NCBI GenBank assembly: GCA_942159475.1
Contig: OW804097.1
Location: 51,914,986-51,978,985, forward strand
Direction: 5' to 3'
Source: Sthenelais limicola
Taxonomy: Eukaryota; Annelida; Polychaeta; Phyllodocida; Sigalionidae
Length of the DNA stretch: 64,000 bases
Under the pieces are notes generated by a model. The model worked only from the letters and a program-made list of their open reading frames with translations. It made no database searches and was not told the DNA's origin. Of the stretch, positions 1 through 10,251 are shown in pieces. The number at the start of each line of letters is the position of its first letter. Position 1 is the first letter of the stretch. Made by a program: the position numbers and the translations under genes.

Positions 1-2
1 TA

Positions 3-1130
3 TGCTTTGGGATTAAATCTGCCCCCTATATTTTTAATACTTTGAGTGGTTATGTAGCTAAGGTTATGACTGCTATGGGTATTGATTGCCTAAATTATAT
101 CGATGACTTCTTTGTAGCTGGTTCAACCTTAGAAGAATGCTCTCATCGCCAGTTGGTTTTAGTGCAGCTACTTCGATTTATGGGGTATCAGATTAACTTT
201 GGTAAGTTAATAGTGCCCAGGCATGATCCTAAATACTTGGGTATTATTATTGATCTTGAAAACTGGTGTTTTCGTTTGCCACCGGATAAAATTGATAGGG
301 CTTTGCTAATGGTGAATGAGGTTCTTGCTTTAAGGTCCCGCCCTCGTAAAGATGTAGAGAGATTAACAGGTTATCTGGCCCATTGTGCTACTATTATTAA
401 AGGTGGTCGCACCTTCTGTAGGTGTCTGTATTCTTTGTTGAAGTCTACAAAAGGTCATCATATAGTCCGCTTATCTAATATGTATAAACAAGACCTTCGC
501 TGGTGGAAGAGCTTTTTGCCCTTCTTTAATGGTAAGGTTAAATTGCCTAATTGGGATGATCATACACATTATGTTCATACTGATTCCTCACTATCTGGTT
601 TTGGTGGTTATATGGATTCACATGATGATTTCTTCTACGGTTCATGGGTTCTTGATGAGGCCTTTTGCCTCCATAATGAACTCCCACCTGTCTCTGACGC
701 TGTGAGCGATTCAAATATCAATATCATGGAACTATGGCCGATTATCGTGGCTGTTAAAAGGTGGTTACATACTCTTAGAGACTCAAAGGTACACTTCTTC
801 ACTGACAATACTCAAGTGTTATCTATGGTTATGACAGGTAGAAGTAGTAATACGGTAGCTATGGCTCTGTTGCGCGAACTTTTTTGGTGTACTGCTCTGT
901 TTAATATTGAGATCTCTGCAAGTTATATTCGCTCTGAAGACAATGTATGTGCTGACTCTCTGTCATGTTTATTCACTAAGAATTACTTCAGTGATTATGG
1001 TTTACCACTTTTGTTTTCTTTCTGTTGCTCTCACAGCATCCGTTTGAGAATTGACGGAGGACTGCAGGAAGCTCCAATCCATGTGTTGGGCGGGGAACAC
1101 CTGGCTCACAAAAAAGTCACAATGGTTTAG
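3..1130 (+). pseudogene. Reverse transcriptase-RNase H of a tyrosine-recombinase (DIRS-like) retroelement, 5' end cut by window edge
   Basis: The frame is open from base 3, where FGIKSAPYIF matches the RT segment before the catalytic loop. The loop is YIDDFF near base 100. The thumb-like stretch KYLGIIIDL follows, then an RNase H domain with HTDSSLSGFGGY, NIMELWPII, FFTDNTQVL and RSEDNVCADSLS, which supply the D, E, D and D positions. Such RT-RNase H units without integrase, followed by a tyrosine recombinase, are typical of the DIRS/Ngaro/PAT order (established knowledge). The last ~80 bases overlap the recombinase in another frame. It lies upstream of the LRRC34-like exons on the same strand, possibly inside an intron of that gene. 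The product would copy the element's RNA to DNA. The RT part here looks undamaged but the downstream recombinase is broken. Confidence 0.85.
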
Positions 1131-1971
1131 ATATTTGAGGTTTTGCTCATTGTATAAATTTACTCCATTTCCAGCTTCTGTTAGTATAGTCTGTTTGTAT
1201 ATAACTTACTTATCAAAACAACTAACTTACTCTTCGATTGCTAATTATCTGAGTGGCTTATGGTCGCTACATGAGTTCTATGGTTACTCTCCTGTTGCTA
1301 AGGGAGACTTTATGGTAAAGTGTACCCTTAAAGGGGTTAGGTGATGCTGTTCTGCAGGCTGACCCGTTATTGCCAGAACACCTTATAAGAATTTTTCGTG
1401 TTCTTGATAAATCTAATCGGTCAACACTGGTCTTCTGGTGTATGGTATGTGTATCTTTCCGGTGTTTGTTGTGTAAATCACACTTAACTGACTCTTGTCA
1501 TATGCTCTTACGATCTGACCTTAGGTTCACAAATTATGGTATGATCCTCACCATCCACTCTTCTAAAACCTTACAATTTTGTGAGCAGGATCATGTAATT
1601 CCTGTGGTTAGTGCGATTAATTCTCTTATCTGCCCAGTTGGGTGGCTTAAGGTTTATCTAAAGCTAACTTACAACCAAACGACTATTTGTTTTGTTTCCC
1701 AGGTTCTCGTAAGCCTGTTACTTACAAGTTCTTTTCTTCTATGTTATCAAAGTGTATCTCTAGTGCTGGGCTGACTGGGAATTTCACGTCCCACAGTCTA
1801 CGCAGAGGCTCAGCCACTTACCTGAGCAGGTTAGGTTTACCTCTACATGACATAAAAACCTATAGTGACTGGAAGGGTCTCAGTGTCCTGCTTTATCTAT
1901 CGGCAGACACTCAGACTAGGTTGATTAAAGATTATTCTGTTGCTCGTTCTTTGAACGCCCTTACTTATTGA
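1051..1971 (+). pseudogene. Tyrosine recombinase of the same retroelement, broken by two frameshifts
   Basis: A core-binding-like N-terminus (about WLTKKSQWFRYLRFCSLYKF onward, frame 1) runs to about 1330. The match then moves to frame 2 (ADPLLPEHLIRIFRVLD) until about 1680 and returns to frame 1, where the catalytic HSLRRGSATY (HxxR) and a C-terminal SVLLYL tyrosine region are visible before the stop at 1971. Two frame changes make it a pseudogene. Intact enzymes of this family integrate circular DNA copies by tyrosine recombination (family knowledge). The bases to about 2120 would be the element's 3' end, but I see no repeat pair there. Confidence 0.75.
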
Positions 1972-2251
1972 TTATTTCGATGTGACTTACTATCTCCCTT
2001 AACATATCTTGATGTTTTCTCCTTCGGCTGGGGGTTGGGAGTTGTGTAAGCAGCTCTGTTAATTGCCCCCAGACCTGCGAAGCACATTTGGCTTTCGCAC
2101 AAAAAAACTAGGATTTGGGATCCTCCCGGGTTGGCAGCTCTGATGATTGGATGCCTACTGCGTTGCTATAGTCAAATGGCTTTCCCCGCCTTTGAAAATG
2201 TTGTTTTTTTTAAATGGTTTTCCCAGCCCTGGAAAATAGTTATATTTGCCG

Positions 2252-2254
<3 letters not shown>

Positions 2255-2298
<44 letters not shown>
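2255..2298. repeat. (CT)n microsatellite
   Basis: About 22 uninterrupted CT dinucleotides. On the minus strand it is a GA tract following a tRNA-like segment, which would suit a simple-repeat tail of a SINE. Confidence 0.95.
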
Positions 2299-2301
<3 letters not shown>

Positions 2302-2339
2302 CGCTCCCAACGATAGGATGCCTACTGCTTTGCCTAAAG

Positions 2340-2415
2340 TAATTTTACCCATCCCCTCTCGCGGTTCGAACACCAGCCCTTCGTTCAGCAGACTGACGCT
2401 CTAGTCCTCGTGGCC
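2340..2415 (-). repeat. tRNA-like SINE head (candidate)
   Basis: On the minus strand a TGGCCACGAGGACTAGAG box-A-like start is followed about 30 bases later by GTGTTCGAACC, close to the Pol III box B. Spacing and phrase resemble tRNA-Ser/Leu-derived SINE heads, and a GA-rich tail follows. The full cloverleaf is not convincing, so a functional tRNA is unlikely. Confidence 0.35.
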
Positions 2416-3917
2416 ATCGGTGGCCATCGATGCATATCCAAACTCAGTCCATACTCAATGCATATCCATACTCAGTCCATATAAGTATGTTCAATGGAAC
2501 GGCAATGGCAGACTTTGGAATAAGTTTATGTTCAATTGAACGGCAATGGACCAGCTTATGTAAATTGGGATTGGGATCAATACCCAGAAAAACTGGGCTA
2601 TTGGTCTGTCATTGATCTGTCATTACCGGTCTATTAACTTTTCATTTCTGTATGGGTATGGCTGACATCATCGGCGAATTTCAAGATGGCCTCCTTGGCG
2701 AGATTTGTCAAATCTGGAATTCACCGCGCCAAATAACGCTTAAACCTCAATGATTTTCAAAATTCTTTCACTGTTACATCAAATGGATGAAAAGATTTTT
2801 AAATTGTTCCAATATTTACCGATTTTAGACCCGTCATAGTCATGCCAATGCAAATCCTATGGCGGACGAGAATTTGGAATTTTCACAATTTTCAATAAAA
2901 TCTTTTACGGATTTACAGCCAAACGGGGGTCATATAACTTTCAAAATGGCTTCCTTAGGTTGGACAAAGGTTGTATTTAAATACATTTAAATTTAATTAT
3001 TCAGAGATATTATTTAATATTTTGATTTTAAAATTATAATTATATAATTGAAACCTCGTTCATAGCGAGTGACTTGGCACTCGTACATTTCTGAGATATA
3101 TGAGATATAGTGTTATCATCTAACGCCTTTGAAACTGAAAATGCATGCACCACGAAAATAATAAAAACCTATCTCAAATAGAAGCCTATCTCAAATTACA
3201 AGCTGGGGCAAAAGGGACCTTGAAAAAATTAAAAGCCTGGGCTTCTGAACGGGCCACTACAGTAGATCAGATTACTTAACTATTATAATAGACTAATAAT
3301 TCATTATGTTGTCCAAGACGGTATTTAGAATCATTTACACCGAGCACACAGCCCCCAAGTACATGGCTAATTACCTTATCGTTTGATATATCATGATCAT
3401 GTGTACACATCCCTTATGGAAAGAAACTGTTAATTGACAGCTAATGCACATGCAATGGCAAACTATTGGACAAGTTTCCCCTGACCATTGGACCTGTGCT
3501 TTACTTTGCCATTTAAATCTCCTAACCAGCATTGATGTATCCTACTTTCATAACCTGTGCATTGCATGTTTGTTGGCTGTTGGTCCAATACTTGTTTATT
3601 AAACCTGTCTGTTAGTTGTCTACTGAAAAAATCTACATGTGCATTACTTGTGTGTTGAACTTGTTCAAATTGTTCATGTGTCATTACATGATGTGCATTA
3701 ATGTCACATGAGCTGTGCATTAGTTGACCATTATACCTGTGCATTGGAAAATTTCCGTTTTCCGTATGGGATTGTTTTGGGCAATATGCCACAAGATTCA
3801 AATTCCGTACCCACAACCAAAGCCTTAGACTGCTATATGTATACACATGTGCCACCCCTCAGCACCCTTCTCTGATATAACCAATATTTTATATTCGCCA
3901 CCTTTTTTACCCTGTAG

Positions 3918-6900
3918 ACTACGGAGAGTGTGATTGCTCTGGCCACAGTTCTCAACTACAACCGCACACTTAAGTCTCTCAATGTTAACCGTCCTCTCAT
4001 ATTTACAAACCAAGAAGAAACGACAGTCCACTTTGCTAAAGCACTAAAGGTAAATTATATCTTTTTATTCAATTATTTATTTATGCATTAATTCATTGAT
4101 TGTAGATTTATTGATTTACTGGCAAAGTATCCGTTCTCTGGACGGTCCCCCTCTCGCACCTCTCCCTCTTCTTCACGCGCCCCCTCCCTGCTTTCTCTGC
4201 CTCTGCCTCTCTCCCCACCCCCTCCCCTCTCCTACACCCTCTCCCTCCCCTCCCTCTTCTTGATTCCTCTCCCTGTCCTCCCTCCCCCTCCCCCTCCTAA
4301 CCCTCTCCCTCCCTCCCCACCTCTTTTTCCCTGCGATGGTCCTGTGGCACATTGAAGGCATGACGTCAATACAATTTTCGTTCAAATTCTCTTCTAGTTC
4401 CCAACAGGGGCTTTCCCAGGCCAAAATAGAGTGTGGAGATCCATGTTTAAAAAGGACTTCAAAATCACATTATCACCCCAGATACCTTCACAAACCACAT
4501 TTATTTTCCTCCGAAAAGGGTCGACGGGCCTGTACAGAGCAGAAAAACGGATGGTAAAATCCCAGATTCCAAGAACATGATCCACCCAAAATAACCGTTT
4601 CACGTTTATCATATAGATTATCTGTCTATCTATCTATCTATCTATGTTGTTACTATACAGTCATATGTTGATTGAGTATCTATCTAATTTATGCAGTGTC
4701 TTTTCGTTTCTTTATTTGGTATCATTTTCATATACTAATGGCGCTACCTATCAAGATACTGAATGATATCATATTAAAATACCAATTACTGTTTAATTTG
4801 TTTCAGTAATGTGTTAATAATTGCCAAGACTAAAATGATTCTGCCATCCTCCTATAGGTCAATATTACACTGAAAGAGTTGCATCTACAAAAATACGACA
4901 TGAGAGACTTTGGTATCACAAGAATGGCAGAGAATATCTGGGACAATCTAGTCTTAACATATCTAGACCTTAGCTGGTAGGTGTACCTCCCATTTAACTA
5001 AATACCAATCTTTGTCGAGATCATTCTATATGTTATTTGATAATCTATGTCCGGACAGGTCACAACAACAGAGCAAATGAGGTAAAATATGTTTCCTATC
5101 GTTTTTTTGTGAAATATAACAGACAATAGCCCTTTTCAATATCTTAATTATTTCCTTGAACATGATTTACTAGCAAAGTACCCGTCCTCTAGACGGTCCC
5201 CCTCTCACCCCCACCTCTCCCTCTTCTTCACTCTCCCCCTCCATGCTTTCTCTGCCTTCCCCTCTCCCTCTCTACCCCCTCCCCTCTCCTACACCCTCTC
5301 CCTCCCCTCTTTTCTCTGTTACTCATACCTTTTTTCCCTCCTCCAATTCCCCCACCCTCTGTTTCTATTTAGCTGCTCTTGATACTCTCAGTCAAAAGAA
5401 TTCAAATAAATTAGAAGAGGTACTCCTAGAACTTGTAGGGTTTTCCACCAATGATATATCCTTGTATAGGAAAAATATCTAGTAATATTTTCCAGCTTGT
5501 GAATTAGGTAGAGTTAATGAAGCTGGGATTAACAGAATACACAACTTGTCTGGTTGGGGTTGGAGTAAAACGTATATTTATTTCTAGCCTAGGAATGGTT
5601 GCTATGGCGACAGGATATTGGTTGCTATGGTAAATACGGGTAATGGTAGCACCCTAAACAAGGGATAGTTACATTAAGATGTAACAATGTCTGGATGTCT
5701 TACCATCACAGCTACCAGGTCCGCCTTGTCCAAACATCTAACTAATGGTTACTGACAGGGCACATATGGAATAGACTGTCTTACTAAGTTATTCAGAATG
5801 TATTGTATCTTACCAAATTATATGGAACCATCTGTAACCATATTTTAGGTTAATCCAAATCCATTTATTCCTCAATAATATTTCTTGATAAACTTTGCTT
5901 TCAGTAACCGAATCACTAGAGATGGCGTCAAGGAGCTCGCTAAACTACTGAAGAGGAATACAGGCCTGAAAGTCCTTGACCTTGGCTACAATAGACTGGA
6001 GGACGATGGTGCGCTCCACCTAGCAGAGGCTTTGGCAACCTACAACACTACCCTTACCACGTGAGTGCAGTGCAGATTTATTCAATTTAACTTTCAGGAA
6101 GGCATATATTTTACAAGGCAGGTACAATCTTACTCTTAGTACTCTTTGTGATTCCTCAGGTAGCTTCTCATATCAGCACATTTAATATGTTTAGACGTGA
6201 TTACAAAACTCATCTTGGGTGAGATTATTTGTATGCTGTTTTGCAAAACTATCTTTGAAAGTTTTATCTATTTATCTTGAAGATTGTCAATAGTGAGTAA
6301 CAACATCAATGGTAAGGGTCTGTGTGCTCTATCTGACTGTATGAAGCTCAACAGTACACTCACGAACATCTACATGTGGGGAAACAACCTGGAGGAGTCG
6401 GCCTGCATCGTAAGTAGTAGTTATTTAGGGATTCAGTACAGGGACAGGTGTTTTGCATGCACACAGGGCTGTTCTATTAGGTTTGCATACGCGTGCCCTT
6501 GGGCTACAAATGGCGGCACCACGACCGGAATTTCTGGCCATAGGATTTGTATTGGAAATTACCGATAAGCCTTTGTAAGCCATAGATGCATTATTTCTTC
6601 TAACAAAACATTGGGCGAACTTAATATAGTTGCCATTTCTGGATAAGAAAGTAGAATATCGGTATGTTTAGTATGAAAACAGGTGTATCTGTTTGGGATC
6701 TGTTTAAGTCAGGGTTTTAACCAAAAAGGCCTGGGGTGACGGATATGGTTCGAAATATGCTGGCTGAGCCTTCTTCTTGGAAGGCGGTTTTGTCACTCCT
6801 CGTCAAGCTCATCTGTCAAGCCCACTGGTTCTTAACTTATTTTGTTGAATGACAGTTATTCACTGCTACCCCGGGAAATATCTTCTTTTGTTGCATGCAA

Positions 6901-7723
6901 TGATGTGCAAGAAATAGTTTGAAATGGACAAAGAACAGAAAATTCACTTACACTCCAGGTCCAAACCCTCCGATCAGATAAGAATGGTATGTCACCCTAC
7001 TTCAATAATCGGTTTTCTGGCCTAGGACTCGGCGTTTTAATGGGAATATAATGACATTGTGCAGTCTTAATGGAATTATAATGGCACTTTGCGGTTTGAG
7101 ACGTGCGGCTTTCCCTTCGTTTGAAGGGACTCTCTCAACTTTGGGCCTAGACTGCTTAAACTAAATTTAATCTGGCGAGGCAAGGGTCTTAGATGTTATT
7201 GATACAGTGAGGCAACCTGAAAGTCGCTCTAGGGTTGATTGCTCTCTTTAATCGAAAGCTCCAATATACTATGTTAATGTTTCATAACCTGATATGGTAG
7301 ATGATTAATTTCCTGAAAGATTTGAGCTTCGATTACATGTGCATCTCCTATTTTGTTCTTCTGATTATTCTCACTAATGATAAAACCTATACTATATGAT
7401 ACTATACTCTGATGATCATTAAACCCAATAAATAATAAAATAAATAAATAAATAAAAGCCCCCATCCAAATTAGCTCTACAGGAAATCTAAATCTAAATC
7501 ATTACAAAATGATACTTTTACCTTCCAGGCTTTTGCTGGTCTTCTTAACACAGGACGCTTGTTAGAGTGTGACACAGACATCAAACCTTACGTAGTTGAT
7601 GACGTCACATACATGACGCAGACAACCAATGGGATTCAGCCATTCTATTACTGGGGGCCGAGCTACGGCGATCAATCTGTGCCGGACATAGCACAATTCA
7701 CCAATCCTATTGGTCGAGCATAG
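3918..7723 (+). CDS. LRRC34: LRRC34-like leucine-rich repeat protein, last five exons
   Basis: Five exons with matching phases are visible: 3918-4049, 4858-4976, 5905-6060, 6283-6409 and 7529-7723 (stop TAG at 7721). All have AG acceptors and GT donors. Together they give about 243 residues. The first reads VIALATVLNYNRTLKSLNVN and ends EETTVHFAKALK. The next carries TLKELHLQKYDMRDFG and LDLS; then LKVLDLGYNRLEDDGA; then a repeat ending YMWGNNLEESAC; the last has a C-terminal tail with IKPYVVDD and FYYWGPSYG. These are RNase-inhibitor-type leucine-rich repeats and the phrases match my memory of LRRC34, a nucleolar/ciliary-associated LRR protein of about 400-460 residues. The N-terminal exons are not visible and should lie left of the window or beyond the retroelement. 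Two introns contain Helitrons. The identification rests on remembered family phrases, not a search. Confidence 0.8.
4119..4617 (-). mobile_element. Non-autonomous Helitron, complete (499 bp)
   Basis: Read on minus, it begins TCTATATGATAAACG at 4617 and ends with a short hairpin (GGACGG stem partner near 4130-4145), then ATACTTTGCCAG at 4119. The flanking bases are A before and T after, the AT target expected for Helitrons. The 3' terminal CTRR is mutated to CCAG. The interior is a strong polypurine/polypyrimidine tract. It shares a 110-bp block (near 4400-4500) with the copy at 48623-49937. It lies in the LRRC34-like intron between the first and second visible exons. Confidence 0.8.
4621..4646. 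repeat. (TATC)n microsatellite
   Basis: Several TATC units directly beside the Helitron 5' end, in the first visible LRRC34-like intron. Confidence 0.9.
5170..5372 (-). mobile_element. Helitron 3' part, same family
   Basis: On minus it ends with hairpin CCGTCTAGAGGACGG, then GTACTTTGCTAG, followed by host T. This is a textbook Helitron 3' terminus and agrees with the copies at 4119 and 48623. The polypyrimidine tract (plus strand) follows to about 5350. I could not fix the 5' TC end, so the right limit is approximate and the copy may be truncated. It sits in the second visible LRRC34-like intron. Confidence 0.7.
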
Positions 7724-7878
7724 AGGGATTGATTGTTAGGGGTGGGGCTTAAAATGAATGGGTGGGCCACAAGAATATGGGCAGTTGGAACATCTAGTCT
7801 CAGATGAATTACTAGAACTAGGGAATACAATATCATTTTAAATTCAATAATACTGATATTCAATAAGTTCTCAGCTTT

Positions 7879-7884
7879 AATAAA
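7879..7884 (+). promoter_or_regulatory. Candidate AATAAA poly(A) signal of the LRRC34-like gene
   Basis: AATAAA lies 156 bases after the stop codon. It is the first canonical hexamer downstream, so a 3' UTR of about 180 bases is inferred. Confidence 0.5.
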
Positions 7885-9019
7885 TTTCTAAATTGGTCAG
7901 TTAGTTCCTCTAGTTCAAATTTCATTCACAATGTTGTATAGTCTGATGATCATATCATTTCTACACAGAGTTCATGCAGATATTGAAACAGATGAGAGGG
8001 TTTCTCTTCCTGATATTAGATTCCAGTCAGGCTTAGATTTTACAGTAAATTCTCGGCAGTTCTACCACATGATTCTGCAAAGCTAAAATTAGACTTCAGT
8101 CGCCGCAGCCATGTTGTATCATTGTTACAGCAATAATGTCAAATGTCTTATTCGCCGTAAAGCTTGAAACAAATGTGATAGTCTGTAAAATATTTTCTAG
8201 GCACGATTTCTTTTATATAAATCAAATTTAAGTTCAATCAAAATGAAATAAAATATAGAAAAAAAGAAAAGCTATAAAGAGTCATGCCTTCCAATATTTA
8301 ACACAATCCTTTAGGCTTTCATTTGTAAATAAATCATGCTAACCATGTTGATGTTTAGACTTTGATCAATTTCTTTTTATCGGAATATCTTATGGTTTCA
8401 CAGAAATGAAATTGTGGTCCGATGATGTACCCATTGTTTTCAAACGATTTTCATTTTTTAAAATCCGATTCCCTTGTGCCAGCTGGTTATAGTGACCATA
8501 TACATAGCAATATCACTTATAATACAGGACGTTTCATCCGTGTTTCGATCCAGTTCGCCAATGTGTTGAGTGGCAGATTTAAGTGGTGAGAAAGCATCGT
8601 TCTGGTTGCCAAGTCGTATTTGACTGGACATGTTAATATGGGATGTGTCACAGAAAAATGAGTCAGTTGCAAAAAGTAAAGTTTTCAAATGTTATTTTTT
8701 CCACAAGAACTCTTTGTAGGAATATTTTCATTTCTGGGATATTCAGGGCTCTCAGTCGCACCAGTACATGTATCAAATTTCAAGACTGTATTATATTCAA
8801 TATATCTCTACATTTCTAATGTCATCCATAATACATTTTTCTGTGACTTAAGACTCATTTCCCTATGCACATCACATGGAAAATAATAATAGGAATTAAG
8901 TGACCATTTTTTGGCCACATGTCTTGGCTCAAACCCAGCACTCTGGGCTCAAAGCAGAGGCGACTTAGATTACTACTCTAAGTAATAAAGAAATTAATCG
9001 CTTCTTTTGCACAACAATG
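7885..9019. other. Intergenic space between two convergent genes
   Basis: No exon, RNA gene or clear repeat was recognised. Short ORFs (8458-8688 minus, 8689-8886 plus) have no domain features and AT-rich composition. Confidence 0.5.
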
Positions 9020-9025
9020 TTTATT
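9020..9025 (-). promoter_or_regulatory. AATAAA poly(A) signal of the small minus-strand gene
   Basis: TTTATT on plus, so AATAAA on minus, placed shortly after the stop at 9048. Confidence 0.55.
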
Positions 9026-9047
9026 AGGCAACAATATGATAGATTTG

Positions 9048-9383
9048 TCATTCAATGACTCTTCCTAATGAATAAATATTCATTGCGTTCAGCACAGGGA
9101 CAGTTATAACAGAGAGAGGAGCAGGAAAGGCATCAGTTTGGGGCTCAGCACACTTAGTCTCATCAAGATCGCTGTGCATCCTCATAGTTTTATTTACACG
9201 GTCTCCAAGGCATGCTCTGTAAAGTTCGGTCTGTTGTTCTGGAATCTTGAAAGCATGTACCCATAAAAATACTATGCTTTGAAAACTTAAACCTTCATGA
9301 AATTCAACTATCAAGATCAATCATCAATGGATGACATTTATCCTACCTGACCTACCAGAGGCCTGTCTGTCTTCAGCAGCCAT
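9048..9383 (-). CDS. Small two-exon protein, unrecognised (71 aa)
   Basis: Exon 1 is 9383-9356 (start ATG, donor CTG|GTAGGT). Exon 2 is 9238-9048 (acceptor ATTCCAG), joining in phase with a TGA stop. The peptide starts MAAEDRQAS and contains ELYRACLGDRVNKTMRMHSD and DETKCAEPQTDA, then a hydrophobic C-terminal stretch SVITVPVLNAMN. The intron is 117 bases. An AATAAA lies 23-28 bases past the stop, which supports a real 3' end. I do not recognise the family. Its composition (charged centre, two cysteines, no signal peptide) suggests a small soluble cytosolic or mitochondrial factor, but this is only inference. An alternative acceptor 10 bases upstream would give a shorter frame. Confidence 0.5.
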
Positions 9384-9449
9384 CTTCCCTCCTTTTCAAA
9401 ACTCCCCAACCTACTGAGTGGGGCCCGGACAAACCGACCCAGTTTTATA

Positions 9450-10251
9450 TAGGCGTACACATCAATAGCAGAAACTTGTAAGCGTTTATAGACAATCATA
9501 ACAACAATCTTCAATAATACTAATTGACAAGTCAAGTTGGATATGGTATAATACCTATGGACGATTATGATATGAATTGATACATATATAACATTATTTA
9601 TCAGAGCAACTATCTGCATTGAAATATGCACAATCCAACATATTACACAATTTCTTAACATTGCTTAAAAATTCTAAATTAATCCCAACTCGTACTGTAC
9701 ATATTCCGTGGCCATCAGGTTCCAACATCACAAACTGCAATTAACCAAGCTTTTGATACCATAACATAACTGAGGCAAAGCATTGGCATGGATTCAAGAA
9801 TCCTTCATAGTAAGGAATCAGATTTGACCCCGGTTTCATCATAATTATATACAGCAATCATACTTGGCGCAATTTACCTATATCAATTGCGCACGTATGT
9901 ATTTATTCAACGCAATAACACAACACAATACAACAACAATAACTAATGATCATGTCTCATTAAAAACATTGTCATATCCAAATATGGAATTAAGATAAAT
10001 TAGTGAATAGGATCATTTCTCCAAGTTAGGTCAGGTTGTTTTTAGGTTGTTGTCAAAATGTAATTTGTGAACGCTATTCTTAATCACATGATACCTTTCT
10101 CTCTATTTTTGTATTAATACTGCAGCTATATCCGATTTTCATTTTCTTGGTATTGTATGCACAACTATTGCATTCTAAGTTTTCACAGAATAGTGACCAT
10201 AAACATTTTGCAGCGTTCACAAAATAAATTTGACATCAGCTAATTAACTGT
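9450..10251. other. Intergenic or 3' UTR sequence
   Basis: AT-rich, with no gene recognised. A minus-strand AATAAA at 9907-9902 could end the transcript of the glycine-rich distal exons, whose stop is at 10252. Confidence 0.4.

Larger units (their letters stand above)
1972..3917. other. Non-coding stretch between retroelement and first visible LRRC34-like exon
   Basis: No exon could be recognised. It holds a long CT microsatellite, a tRNA-like SINE head on the minus strand and a short duplicated motif near 2430-2560 (two copies of a 'catatccaaactcagtccat'-like phrase and two of 'ttcaattgaacggcaatgg'-like). The remainder is AT-rich intron or intergenic sequence. Short ORFs here, including one of 130 codons on minus at 3463-3855, show no family features. 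Confidence 0.5.

Noticed and set aside
2155..2373. Arg/Glu-repeat ORF on minus
   Set aside because: It is only the translation of the CT/GA microsatellite.
4173..4424. Charged minus ORF and similar ones at 48799-49017 and 56348-56581
   Set aside because: These are readings of the Helitron polypurine tract.
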